Origin: Oscillospiraceae bacterium
GTDB taxonomy: Bacteria; Bacillota; Clostridia; Oscillospirales; Acutalibacteraceae
Direction: 5' to 3'
Assembly: GCA_015065445.1 (NCBI GenBank)
Contig: SVQF01000002.1
Coordinates: forward strand, 1-63,118
DNA: 63,118 bases
Below the pieces are notes generated by a model, which worked only from the letters and a program-made list of their open reading frames with translations, did no database searches and was not told the DNA's origin. The position numbers and the translations under genes were made by a program. Below, piece after piece: positions 8,254 through 16,618 of the stretch (positions are counted from its first letter, which is position 1; each line of letters opens with the position of its first letter).

Positions 8254-9083
8254 TATTCTTTCTCCTTTCGTAAGGACGGTTGAAGTTGCTCTAATAGATA
8301 AGCTTCTTTCTCTAAATATCCATCATCCTTTTCAAGACGGTAGAGCGGCGACAAAATCGGATGATAGCTGCCCCAGCCCCAACCATGCTTTAATGCTCTT
8401 ATTTTCCATTCACCGTTTGTATCACGGAACAGCATCTGTACACCACAACAACTTCGGTTTTCTGCTTTTGTTAATAACGCATGTTTTACCGGTGCGAACG
8501 GCAAACAGTTAAGTGTAACAATATCTCCCGCTTCAAATGGGATTGGTAAATCAAGTGAGAGGCTACTTATGTATCCTTGATTCTGGTGATGCGAAGGAGC
8601 ATCATGTTGTTTGAAGTATACAATTTCATCTCTAATTAAGTAATATGTATAAGTTTTCTTCATTGTTCCATCAGAACATGGAATCCATTTCGAGAATTCT
8701 GTCCAACACAATGATTCTTTATCCCATTCCTCTTCTTCAATTTCATCTTGAAGATATTTAATTGCTGCTTCGTATGATGTGAATGGTGCGGCAAAGCCTT
8801 CCTTTTCGTCGAGTTCATCGCCATCATACCAACATTCTGTCATGCAGAGAATTTCTCCCGTTTTTATTTTAATCTCGTCAAGTGCCCTTTGTGTTTCAGC
8901 ACGCATTTTGACTGCATATTCATCTTTTGACAACGCATAAAGATTCATCTTCTTATTTAGACTTAAATTCGAACCGGTAATTATTTCTGTAAGAACATAA
9001 TCACTTAAGTCCTGTTTCTTAAGGTAATCCCTCATTTCTTCCGACTCTATGCAAGCGTCTATAATTCTGTCTTTATTGTTCAC
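8253..9083 (-). CDS. Hypothetical protein, first gene of a cargo operon
   Basis: 276 aa, not recognised. The N-terminal third is helical (to about residue 75), the rest beta-rich with GEILCMTECWYDGDE, a repeated SLCWTEFSKW and a HGWGWGSYHPILSPL segment near 235-255. No signal peptide. Similar proteins occur as hypothetical genes in Clostridia. It is preceded by an AAGGAAG-type RBS and leads the run 9083 to 6788 with overlapping neighbours. Confidence 0.75.
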   Translation of the reverse strand: MNNKDRIIDACIESEEMRDYLKKQDLSDYVLTEIITGSNLSLNKKMNLYALSKDEYAVKMRAETQRALDEIKIKTGEILCMTECWYDGDELDEKEGFAAPFTSYEAAIKYLQDEIEEEEWDKESLCWTEFSKWIPCSDGTMKKTYTYYLIRDEIVYFKQHDAPSHHQNQGYISSLSLDLPIPFEAGDIVTLNCLPFAPVKHALLTKAENRSCCGVQMLFRDTNGEWKIRALKHGWGWGSYHPILSPLYRLEKDDGYLEKEAYLLEQLQPSLRKEKE

Positions 9084-9165
9084 AATATCACTTCCTTTTT
9101 GCCTTTCGCATAATCATAATACAACAATGTATGTGCTATTTTTGTAACATACAAACATGAAATTC

Positions 9166-9195
9166 AAAAGATGGTGACAATTGCCACCATCTTTT
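9166..9195 (-). terminator. Terminator after the integrase remnant
   Basis: Perfect 11-bp stem AAAAGATGGTG/CACCATCTTTT with an 8-nt loop and a T run on either strand. It isolates the 9083 operon from integrase transcription. Confidence 0.85.
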
Positions 9196-9200
9196 AACTC

Positions 9201-9625
9201 TTATGCACCTATCTTTATAACCTTTCCACTCGGTTTGTTGCTGTTCTTTATAACCTCGCTCATCGCTTCTGCTGCCCTCTGTTGCATGCTTTCTGTTACA
9301 TGCATATAGGTGTTCATCGTGAATCCGGCATCTGTGTGTCCGAGCATTTGTGATACCGTCTTGATATCCACGCCTTGTTCAATCATGAGCGTGGCAAATG
9401 TATGGCGAAGGTCGTGGAAGCGTATTCTCGGAAGTCCTGCTCTCTGTTGGATTCTGTGAAGTTGCCTTGTAACCGCAGGTCCTTCTCGGTAATCACCTGT
9501 TCTTGGTGATGGGAAGATGAGGTTGCTTTCGCCCATCTTACGAAGTTTCATCGCTTTGAGTAAGTCCACACATTCATTCGTGAGCTTTATGGTTCGGATT
9601 GAGCTCTTTGTCTTTGGTGTCGTGC
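9201..9625 (-). pseudogene. Tyrosine integrase, 5' truncated
   Basis: Only the C-terminal catalytic part remains, about 140 codons where intact phage/ICE integrases have 360-400. Visible are TPKTKSSIRTI at the broken end, LIFPSPRTG, RFHDLRHTFATLMIEQG (the HxxR motif), LGHTDAGFTMNTYMHV with the nucleophilic Tyr. The arm-binding and core-binding domains and the first catalytic Arg are missing. The reading frame ends abruptly at about 9625, exactly where the DUF4160 fragment begins on the other strand. It is the likely integrase of the tRNA-Thr element, now inactive. Confidence 0.9.
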
Positions 9626-9724
9626 AATGTTATAATTGGAGTGATCCATGAGGAAGAATTGTATAAAGCATGGAACAGCACGGTAAGACAGGAACCATTT
9701 GGCAAGATTGAACCTTTAAGATAA
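9626..9724 (+). pseudogene. DUF4160 protein, 3' fragment
   Basis: The last 32 codons of a gene, reading VIIGVIHEEELYKAWNSTV, then PFGKIEPLR and stop. This matches the C-terminal end typical of DUF4160 proteins, which usually pair with a DUF2442 gene, as here. The 5' part was lost at the same breakpoint that truncated the integrase. Confidence 0.75.
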
Positions 9725-9735
9725 GGAGGTAAATT

Positions 9736-10032
9736 ATGTATATTGAAGATGGAATAGCATATGCAGGAGAAAAAGCACCTGCTATCAAAGTTTCCGGTGT
9801 AAGACCTCTTGACAATCATAAATTATGGGTTAGATTTAATACAGGCGAAGTGAAGGTGTTTGATTTTATTCCACTTCTAAGTAAACCTGCTTTTGCTCCA
9901 CTTGCAGATGTTAAGACTTTTAATGAGGTATACATTGATTACGGAATGACAGTTTGGAATGATGGAGAAATAGACATCGCACCTGAGTTTCTTTATGAGC
10001 AAGGGGTTACTAACACAGAAATTGTTGCATAA
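9736..10032 (+). CDS. DUF2442 protein
   Basis: 98 aa. GVRPLDNHKLWVRFNTGEVKVFDF, then LLSKPAFAPLAD, then VWNDGEIDIAPEFLYE is the DUF2442 signature. DUF4160/DUF2442 pairs are widespread on mobile DNA and are sometimes proposed as toxin-antitoxin-like modules; their activity is not established. It has a perfect AAGGAGG site 11 nt after the partner's stop. Its partner is broken, so this is an orphan. Confidence 0.9.
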   Translation: MYIEDGIAYAGEKAPAIKVSGVRPLDNHKLWVRFNTGEVKVFDFIPLLSKPAFAPLADVKTFNEVYIDYGMTVWNDGEIDIAPEFLYEQGVTNTEIVA

Positions 10033-10038
10033 AAATAT

Positions 10039-10074
10039 GCGTAGTTATTCTTCTTAATGGAGAATTAACTACGC
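10039..10074 (+). terminator. Terminator after DUF2442
   Basis: Stem GCGTAGTTA/TAACTACGC with an imperfect upper part, followed by TATATTTTT. Confidence 0.8.
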
Positions 10075-10104
10075 TATATTTTTCCAGAAATATATTATTT
10101 TTCT

Positions 10105-10186
10105 TGACCACTTATCTGACCACTTATTGACCACTTATGAATTAAAAGCCGTGTGAAAACTTGCATTTTTTTGGTATAAGTGGTCA
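10105..10186 (+). repeat. TGACCACTTA repeats, right arm sites
   Basis: Direct copies start at 10105, 10117 and 10128 with the same 11-12 bp spacing as at the left end; an inverted copy (TAAGTGGTCA) is at 10177. They lie 75-155 bp inside the right att site, as expected of recombinase arm sites. Confidence 0.7.
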
Positions 10187-10259
10187 AAATGATTAAAATA
10201 CAAGTGGCTAAAAATGGCTTAAAATGGCGGTTTGTGGGCATTTGTAGAACAAGCGTTCG

Positions 10260-10307
10260 TGATTTGTAATCAGCAGGTCAGGGGTTCGAGTCCGTTCACC
10301 AGCTCCA
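10260..10307 (+). repeat. attR: 3' fragment of tRNA-Thr
   Basis: A 48-bp exact copy of 7-54, from inside the anticodon stem to the encoded CCA. The 5' half of the tRNA is absent, so this is not a functional gene but the right attachment site left by site-specific integration. Confidence 0.9.
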
Positions 10308-10312
10308 TTTAT

Positions 10313-10397
10313 GGAAGAGTTCCCGAGTGGCCAAAGGGATCAGACTGTAAATCTGACGTCTACGACTTCGGTGGTTCGAATCCACCCTCTTCCACCA
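10313..10397 (+). tRNA. tRNA-Tyr (GUA), second copy
   Basis: A complete 85-nt class II tRNA with anticodon GTA and encoded CCA. It differs from the copy at 62-146 at a few positions in the D-arm and variable arm. It lies 5 nt after attR, mirroring the tRNA-Thr/tRNA-Tyr order at the left end. Confidence 0.95.
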
Positions 10398-10400
10398 CGA

Positions 10401-10427
10401 AAAAGCCGCTAGAAATAGCGGTTTTTC
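10401..10427 (+). terminator. Terminator after tRNA-Tyr copy 2
   Basis: Stem AAAAGCCGCT/AGCGGTTTTT followed by T-rich DNA, homologous to 149-175. Confidence 0.8.
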
Positions 10428-10469
10428 TGCTTTTTATAGGCACAAAAACAAGCCGCCAAAAAACGCCTT

Positions 10470-10502
10470 TGACCGCTTATTGACCACTTGTCTGACCACT
10501 TT
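10470..10502 (+). repeat. Degenerate TGACCACTTA repeats outside attR
   Basis: Three copies (TGACCGCTTA, TGACCACTTG, TGACCACTTT) with the same spacing as 316-348. They are mutated compared with the element copies, which suggests an older att region beyond the current right end. Apart from the terminator at 10588, nothing else is seen between here and the adhesin at 10826. Confidence 0.6.
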
Positions 10503-10587
10503 TTTTCACTATTATTTTGTTTTATTCAAAATACGGGTCTATACGCAGTTGCGTGTGAAAACAAGTTCTGATAAGGTATTATTACAG

Positions 10588-10618
10588 ATAAAGCCATCTT
10601 TCAGGTGGCTTTATTTTT
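10588..10618 (+). terminator. Hairpin terminator
   Basis: Stem AAAGCCAYCTTT-type (AAAGCCA/TGGCTTT) with T-rich tail, upstream of the adhesin gene. Confidence 0.65.
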
Positions 10619-10825
10619 GTGCTTTTTAACGGAGGATAACCGCTTTCGCTGCAGGCTCACCGTAAGTTTTTTGTTTATTTAAAACAATTTTAAATAAGCG
10701 TTCACAAAGCTCTTGAAAAACGCTTGCTTTTTTGATAAAATCAAATAATAGAAAGAAGTTGTCTTTTTTTGTAAGATTTTATCTACCAAACATTTTTTCA
10801 GCAAAGCATAAAGGGAGGCTTTCTT

Positions 10826-13800
10826 ATGAAAAAACTAAAGGTTTATATCAGCATAATGCTGTCGGTTATAATGATGATAAGTCCGCTTAACGTCTTGACG
10901 GCATATGCGGATTCAACATTTGACGCAAAGATAAATAACGGAATCAAAGATATATTTTATCCGAGTATTTCGGTAGCCGTTATGTCCGATTATTGGACCG
11001 AGAACTCAACGCTTACTCTTTTGAGAGATATTGATGTAAGCGAATCAATAGTTGTTCCTTCGGGCAGGCATATTCTTGATTTGAACGGCTTCGGACTGAG
11101 AGCAAGCGGCTCGGATTACAGCGTTATTACCATTCCTTCGGGTTCAGAGCTTATCTTGAACGACTCGGGCAGTGCCGAGCATAAATACACACTCGATGAA
11201 AACTCTCTTGCAACCGTTAACGACAGTGCCGAGGGTGACTATTCAACCTTCAACGGCGGATATATTACGGGTGCAAGCGGCGAATCGCTTGAGGGCGGTG
11301 CAATTAAAAACAGCGGAACCTTAACAATGAACGGTGGAACAATCATAGGTAACTACACCGGCACTAAAGGCGGAGGCATCTTCAACGTCGGCAATGCTTA
11401 TATCAACGGCGGAAAGATAACCTATAACCGTGCAATAGGCTGGGGCGGCGGAATATATCTTTCCGACGAAGCGGTCAACACCGTTAATCTTTCGGGCGGT
11501 GAAATAGTCTGTAACGGAGCCGGAAACGGCGGCGGAATACATATATCAAACAAAGACACGGTTAATCTTTCAGGCTCGCCGGTTGTTGAGGATAACTATT
11601 CGATTAACTCAAATCCTGAGTATGAACTCAATAATATCAATCTTGCTCAGGGCGGATTTATCAGCGTAACGGGAGCCCTTGGAAAAGGAGCATCAATAGG
11701 AGTCAGAAGCTCAAACGGTGAAGGCGTACTGACAAACAGTGAAAATACCGAATATAACAATATAGCCAAGTTTACCAGCGATAACTCCGATTATGTTGTA
11801 GGCAAGGATTCTTCAAGCGGACAGCTCAAGCTGCATACACCGTATATCGTTACATGGCTCAACGAAAACGACAGTGTTCTTGAAACAGACGAAAACGTCG
11901 CTGAGGGTGAAACTCCGGTTTATAACGGTGAAACGCCTGTAAAGCCCGACGATTTTCAGGGACTTTACGTCTTTGATGATTGGTCGCCCGAGGTAGTTGC
12001 CGCAACCGGCAATACGGTTTACAGGGCAACCTTTAAAACAGTCACTCCTGTTGCAAAAATCGGTGAAGTTTTATACGGTAAATTTGAAAATGCAATCAGA
12101 GCAGAGAACTGGACTCAGGGCAGCACGCTCACTCTTCTTGCGGATATAGATACAGATGCAACCGTTACCGTTCCGGACGGTGCTCATACCCTTGACCTTA
12201 ACGGTTTCGGACTGAGAGCAAGCGGCTCGGATTACAGCGTTATTACCGTTCCTTCAGAAGCACAGCTGACTCTTAATGACAGCGGCAATACTCAACACAG
12301 ATATACTGTTGAAAACTCTCTTGCAACTGTTAACGACAGCGCCGAGGGCGAATATTCAACCTTCAGCGGCGGATATATTACGGGTGCAAGCGGCAGTTCG
12401 CTGGTCGGCGGTGCAATTAGAAACAGCGGAACCTTCACTATGAACGGTGCAACGATTATCGGAAATTCCGCTTATAAAGGCGGCGGTATTGCCAATTCAG
12501 GCACCGCAAATATTAACGGTGGTCAGATAATCTATAACCGCACAAACGGTTGGGGCGGCGGAATATACCTTTCCGACACAGTTGCAAATGCGGTTAATCT
12601 GAACGGCGGCTCAATAACAAATAACAAATCAGGCAACGGCGGCGGAATTCATATAAGCGAAAATGACATAGTGAATATATCCGGTTCGCCGATAGTTTCT
12701 GACAATCTTTCAACAGGCAATAACCCGAATAATATAAATCTCAGTTCAAACGGTATTATCGCCGTAACGGGAGAACTCTCAAACGACGCTTTAATCGGCG
12801 TTAAAAGGTCGGATACTGAGGGAGATATAACCAATAGCGAAAACACGGCTTATAATGTTGCCGAAAGATTTGTAAGCGATAACCCCAATTGCTTTATAGG
12901 AATAAACGCTGAAAGCGGTCAGCTCAAGCTCTATATACCTTATACTATTATATGGAAGAATTATGACGGCACTGTTCTTGAAACGGATACAAGACTTCCC
13001 GAGGGAGACGTTCCGCACTATGACGGCGAAACGCCGACAAAGCCCGACGACGAGGAGTACACATACACCTTTGAGGGCTGGACTCCCGAGGTGGTTGCCG
13101 CAACGGGTGACGCAGTATATACTGCAGCCTTTACGGCGGTGCCGAAGATTAATACCTATACGGTAATATGGCAAAACTATGATGGAACCGTTCTTGAAAC
13201 AGACGAGAATGTCGAGGAAGGAACTATTCCGAACTATGACGGCGAAACGCCAACAAAGCCCGACGACGAGCATTATACATATACATTTGATAAATGGTCG
13301 CCGGAAATAAGCACTGTAAGCGGAGATGTAACATACACTGCAACATTTACCGCAACTCAGTTTGTCGCTAAAGTCGGAGATAAACGCTTTACAACCTTAA
13401 GCGATGCTATTCAGGAGTCTGAAAAAACAAAGGGCGGCACGGTTATTACGCTTCTTGCTGACGCAGACGCACCTTACAGTATGAACGACCTTACTTATGA
13501 CGTTCTTCGCATAAAGCATGCAGGCTTCAATGCCGACATTACGAACTACAAGAGAAAAGACACAGAAAACAACGTCACATATTATTACAGAACAGAAGAC
13601 AAGGCGTATGTTGACGGCGAGGGCGATGATTCCGATATTATTGAAATTGCTACCGGCACAACGGTAACCGTAATAGTTGTCGGAACCGGAGTTGAAATCG
13701 TTCTCGGTTCAGGTGCTTCGGTAGTTGTTGAAGGTGCTGCCGCGTCAAGTGTAAATGTTGAAGTTTCCGATTCGGAATCCGAATGTCTGGAAGAAGAGGA

Positions 13801-15535
13801 ACAGGCAGACGGTTCAAAGAAATATACAAACCATAAATTCCACTGGGTAACCATCGACACCGGTATTTCAATTCTTGACGCTGCTTCGGATCCTTTACCC
13901 GATTGCGTTAACGATATCTGGGCAACTTATAATCAGAATATTTCAACTATTATAAAAATACTTCCCCCGGTTTTAACCGTTATCGGGCACACCGACATTA
14001 TACTTAAATTCCCGTATCCCGAAGGCTGGTATTTCCCGCCGATTCCGTATCTTCCCGAAGCTATGAACCCCGGAAGCCACTTTGTTGCTTTCTTTGAGGG
14101 AACGAGCTATAGCACTTACGGAACTCCGTTTTTAGGAAAAACAATAACTGAGGATTTGGAAATAACGGGAATCTGGGTTCCGTATGAGGCGGCGGTTATC
14201 AAAGATAACGGCGAAAGGGAATACTATCTCCAGTTCTCGTCAGCTTGCGAGGAACGCGACGATAAAATAGTTGAAATTCTGAGTGCACCCCTACTCGATT
14301 ATACGCTTCAGAAGATTTCGGAAAACCCCGATGTATACGAGGTACTGAGGGTTAAGCGTGGAAAATACATGGGAGAATGTGTTGCTGCACCCCCGAATCT
14401 GCCGGAAGGCTACTATATGAAGGTCTGGACCTATCAGGATGAAGCGGAAGGGGAAATAACCTGCTATACCATAACAAATGAATATACGGTTAAGTGGGTT
14501 GTAAACGGCGTTACCGTTGAGACCGATGAGGATGTTGAGTACGGCACAATGCCCGTATACAACGGAGAGACGCCCGCATCGTATTTCGACGGAAAATACG
14601 AATACACCTTCTCAGGATGGACGCCGGAGCTTTCACCGGTAACTCAAAGCATTACATACACGGCAGCCTATACAGCAACACCGGTTGACGGATTTAATCT
14701 CTCACTTGACGATTGTATTCACCTGAATCTCTATATAAATGTTGACAGCTATGTTGACGCTCAGAACGCAAAATTAACGGTTACTCACAATGACCCCAAT
14801 ATGCAAAGCCCGACGCCGATAACCGAAACCTATTCGGGCGAAGAGCTTACTTCGCTTAAAGATGAGGACGACGGCAGATATGTTGTTAAGGTTCTTGCCG
14901 CACCGGCACAGTTGAGGGATGAAATGACCGTAACGCTTTATAACGGCGATGAATACATTCGTTCCTTCACGGTGTCTGTTAAGGATTATTGCGAGGCAAT
15001 TATTGATTTATACAGCGATTCCGAAGATAAAAAGGAACAGCAGCTCGTTGTGCTTGCAAAAACAATACTTGACTACGGCAAGGCTTGCAGCTCAGAGTTT
15101 GCTTACAATGAAAGCAAATTTGCTTCTCAGGATTATATCAACACGGAGCCTGCACAAATCGACGGATTTTTTCAGTTAGAAGGAACGAGCGGTATTGTGA
15201 AGAGTTATTCATATGTTGCAAAATCAATTCCTTCTCTCAGAATTTATATCAATAAAACAGAAGCGCAGTGCGTTGCCGACGGACTTGTTGCAACGGTAAC
15301 CGATGCAAACGGCAATGTTCGTGAAATACCGCCGACCATTGTTGAAGGCACAACAAAGGTATGCCTTGATATAACCGGAATACTTGCCGAAAACTTCGAC
15401 GGAACAAATGTTATTGAATACGACGGTGTAACGCTGAAATTAAACATTAATCAGTACGCCAAAGCAAAGGGCGGAGATTTAGGCAGAAGTATGTTCTATT
15501 ACGGCGTTGCGGCTAAAAACTATTTTAAGAATTAA
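10826..15535 (+). CDS. Secreted beta-helix adhesin-like protein with Listeria-Bacteroides repeats
   Basis: 1569 aa with a clear signal peptide (residues 1-28, ending LTAYA). Residues about 70-355 and 430-700 are two long copies of one right-handed beta-helix unit, each with LDLNGFGLRASGSDYSVIT, ATVNDSAEG, STFxGGYITGASG and repeated GGGI(Y/H) turns. Each is followed by an InlB/Flg_new-type repeat (T(V/I)(T/I)W.N.D..VLETDEN...Y.GETP.KPDD..Y.F..W.PEV); further copies lie near 770-850 and 1230-1290. A C-terminal region of about 270 aa ends with MFYYGVAAKNYF, as seen in other Ruminococcus-type surface proteins. No LPXTG, dockerin or SLH domain is visible. RBS AGGGAGG precedes the ATG. It probably acts in adhesion or carbohydrate binding at the surface. 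Confidence 0.9.
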   Translation: MKKLKVYISIMLSVIMMISPLNVLTAYADSTFDAKINNGIKDIFYPSISVAVMSDYWTENSTLTLLRDIDVSESIVVPSGRHILDLNGFGLRASGSDYSVITIPSGSELILNDSGSAEHKYTLDENSLATVNDSAEGDYSTFNGGYITGASGESLEGGAIKNSGTLTMNGGTIIGNYTGTKGGGIFNVGNAYINGGKITYNRAIGWGGGIYLSDEAVNTVNLSGGEIVCNGAGNGGGIHISNKDTVNLSGSPVVEDNYSINSNPEYELNNINLAQGGFISVTGALGKGASIGVRSSNGEGVLTNSENTEYNNIAKFTSDNSDYVVGKDSSSGQLKLHTPYIVTWLNENDSVLETDENVAEGETPVYNGETPVKPDDFQGLYVFDDWSPEVVAATGNTVYRATFKTVTPVAKIGEVLYGKFENAIRAENWTQGSTLTLLADIDTDATVTVPDGAHTLDLNGFGLRASGSDYSVITVPSEAQLTLNDSGNTQHRYTVENSLATVNDSAEGEYSTFSGGYITGASGSSLVGGAIRNSGTFTMNGATIIGNSAYKGGGIANSGTANINGGQIIYNRTNGWGGGIYLSDTVANAVNLNGGSITNNKSGNGGGIHISENDIVNISGSPIVSDNLSTGNNPNNINLSSNGIIAVTGELSNDALIGVKRSDTEGDITNSENTAYNVAERFVSDNPNCFIGINAESGQLKLYIPYTIIWKNYDGTVLETDTRLPEGDVPHYDGETPTKPDDEEYTYTFEGWTPEVVAATGDAVYTAAFTAVPKINTYTVIWQNYDGTVLETDENVEEGTIPNYDGETPTKPDDEHYTYTFDKWSPEISTVSGDVTYTATFTATQFVAKVGDKRFTTLSDAIQESEKTKGGTVITLLADADAPYSMNDLTYDVLRIKHAGFNADITNYKRKDTENNVTYYYRTEDKAYVDGEGDDSDIIEIATGTTVTVIVVGTGVEIVLGSGASVVVEGAAASSVNVEVSDSESECLEEEEQADGSKKYTNHKFHWVTIDTGISILDAASDPLPDCVNDIWATYNQNISTIIKILPPVLTVIGHTDIILKFPYPEGWYFPPIPYLPEAMNPGSHFVAFFEGTSYSTYGTPFLGKTITEDLEITGIWVPYEAAVIKDNGEREYYLQFSSACEERDDKIVEILSAPLLDYTLQKISENPDVYEVLRVKRGKYMGECVAAPPNLPEGYYMKVWTYQDEAEGEITCYTITNEYTVKWVVNGVTVETDEDVEYGTMPVYNGETPASYFDGKYEYTFSGWTPELSPVTQSITYTAAYTATPVDGFNLSLDDCIHLNLYINVDSYVDAQNAKLTVTHNDPNMQSPTPITETYSGEELTSLKDEDDGRYVVKVLAAPAQLRDEMTVTLYNGDEYIRSFTVSVKDYCEAIIDLYSDSEDKKEQQLVVLAKTILDYGKACSSEFAYNESKFASQDYINTEPAQIDGFFQLEGTSGIVKSYSYVAKSIPSLRIYINKTEAQCVADGLVATVTDANGNVREIPPTIVEGTTKVCLDITGILAENFDGTNVIEYDGVTLKLNINQYAKAKGGDLGRSMFYYGVAAKNYFKN

Positions 15536-15549
15536 AGGAGGGCTTGAGT

Positions 15550-15699
15550 ATGAAAAATTATGAATATAAAGAGCCTGAATTTAAGGCTGTAATCTTAAGG
15601 AATAATGATGTTATCACAACATCGGGCAAACCCCCCGAAGGAAAGCTCGGAATAGTAGCTTACGATTGGGAAAGCTCGGATATTGCAATTGAAATTTAA
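15550..15699 (+). CDS. 49-aa peptide with a DVITTSG motif
   Basis: A short gene 14 nt after the adhesin with a good AGGAGG site. The product starts MKNYEYKEPEFKAVILRNND and contains DVITTSGKPPEG. Short proteins of the form (Y)E.P...V..F...DVITTS recur in Ruminococcus-type genomes beside surface or secreted proteins; their role is not known to me. No signal peptide is seen. Its position suggests co-transcription with the adhesin. Confidence 0.75.
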   Translation: MKNYEYKEPEFKAVILRNNDVITTSGKPPEGKLGIVAYDWESSDIAIEI

Positions 15700-15714
15700 C
15701 AGTAAAAGATAAGG

Positions 15715-15740
15715 GGCTGTCTCACGGAAGTGAGGCAGCC
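15715..15740 (+). terminator. Hairpin after the 49-aa gene
   Basis: Stem GGCTGTCTCAC/GTGAGGCAGCC with a short loop but no long T run. Could be a processing or weak termination site. Confidence 0.55.
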
Positions 15741-15798
15741 GAAATTTGTCATCAGTAATGAGACATCGGGTTCCTTTACTTTTTATGTCAATACAATT

Positions 15799-15836
15799 AG
15801 GGCAGAGGTTTGAAAACCTCTGCCCTGTTTTTTGTA
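15799..15836 (+). terminator. Strong terminator, probably bidirectional
   Basis: Stem AGGGCAGAGGTTT/AAACCTCTGCCCT followed by GTTTTTTG. It lies between the convergent adhesin operon and the membrane-protein gene. Confidence 0.9.
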
Positions 15837-15856
15837 TTGTTTTAGATTGCTCAGCT

Positions 15857-16414
15857 TTATTCCTCTTCTGAGTCAGCGGTTATTCCGGCTGTTTTATGTT
15901 CCCGGTACCTGAAGAAATAGATAAACATAACCGTTGCCCACATAAAGAGCGGCATTGTTCTGTCAAGAACAAAAAGGGTGTAAACATTGAGGTTTACGTT
16001 AATCGGCCAAAAGCTCTTTACAAGGAGAAGTCCCGTTACAACAACAGCCCAGAAAATATTTTTCTTAAACTTGTTGAGTCTGCCTGCGATATAACCAATA
16101 AATACCGCAGCTATTGTGCCTGACGTCAGTATAATGCCACCGATATCCCAACGTTCAACCATAACGGTTGTTGAATACGCAACATAAACTGCGAGAATCA
16201 TCATAAGGTACCGTACCAGATTGCCGTGCGGTTTTTTGTAGCCAACCGTTCCGTAATAGAACACAAACGCATAATAAATTCCTACAAGCACAAATGAGTG
16301 AACAGAAAGATTCTTGTTAAGCCGCCATACCAGACATACAATGCTGACTGCGAGTCCTATAAGTGCTACAACAGCTATAATGAGTCTGTGCAGAGTGCTT
16401 TTATTATCCTGCAT
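15857..16414 (-). CDS. Hypothetical multi-pass membrane protein
   Basis: 185 aa, no family recognised. Five to six hydrophobic segments can be counted (about residues 10-27, 40-55, 65-85, 92-110, 118-135, 145-165). N-terminus short and cytoplasmic, C-terminus acidic (TADSEEE). It stands alone, convergent with the adhesin operon. Confidence 0.75.
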   Translation of the reverse strand: MQDNKSTLHRLIIAVVALIGLAVSIVCLVWRLNKNLSVHSFVLVGIYYAFVFYYGTVGYKKPHGNLVRYLMMILAVYVAYSTTVMVERWDIGGIILTSGTIAAVFIGYIAGRLNKFKKNIFWAVVVTGLLLVKSFWPINVNLNVYTLFVLDRTMPLFMWATVMFIYFFRYREHKTAGITADSEEE

Positions 16415-16571
16415 AAAGTTTCCTCCTCAGAAAATGATAAAGTATATATTTATAATATACACCCTCGTATAACAAATGTCCAACAAAAAACAGCAGTTTT
16501 TTAAAATTTCAGAACATTTATATGTATTTTTATCACAGCGTGTCGGATTGCCGTGCGGATTAGTAAAAACT

Positions 16572-16608
16572 AAGCCGTGACCCCGGCATGCCGGAGGTCA
16601 CAGCTTTT
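16572..16608 (-). terminator. Terminator after the zinc-ribbon membrane protein
   Basis: Stem GTGACC..CCGG/CCGG..GGTCAC with A/T flanks (AAGC/GCTT), directly after the minus-strand stop at 16619. Confidence 0.85.
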
Positions 16609-16618
16609 GCATTACGGA

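Noticed and set aside
9574-9819. 81-codon minus-strand ORF
   Set aside because: It is antisense to DUF2442 and the DUF4160 fragment, and out of frame with the integrase remnant it touches.
10232-10483. 83-codon ORF across attR and tRNA-Tyr
   Set aside because: It overlaps the tRNA-Thr fragment, the second tRNA-Tyr and its terminator.
13585-13860. Minus-strand ORFs inside the adhesin gene
   Set aside because: Antisense shadows of a long, clearly coding gene with signal peptide and repeats.
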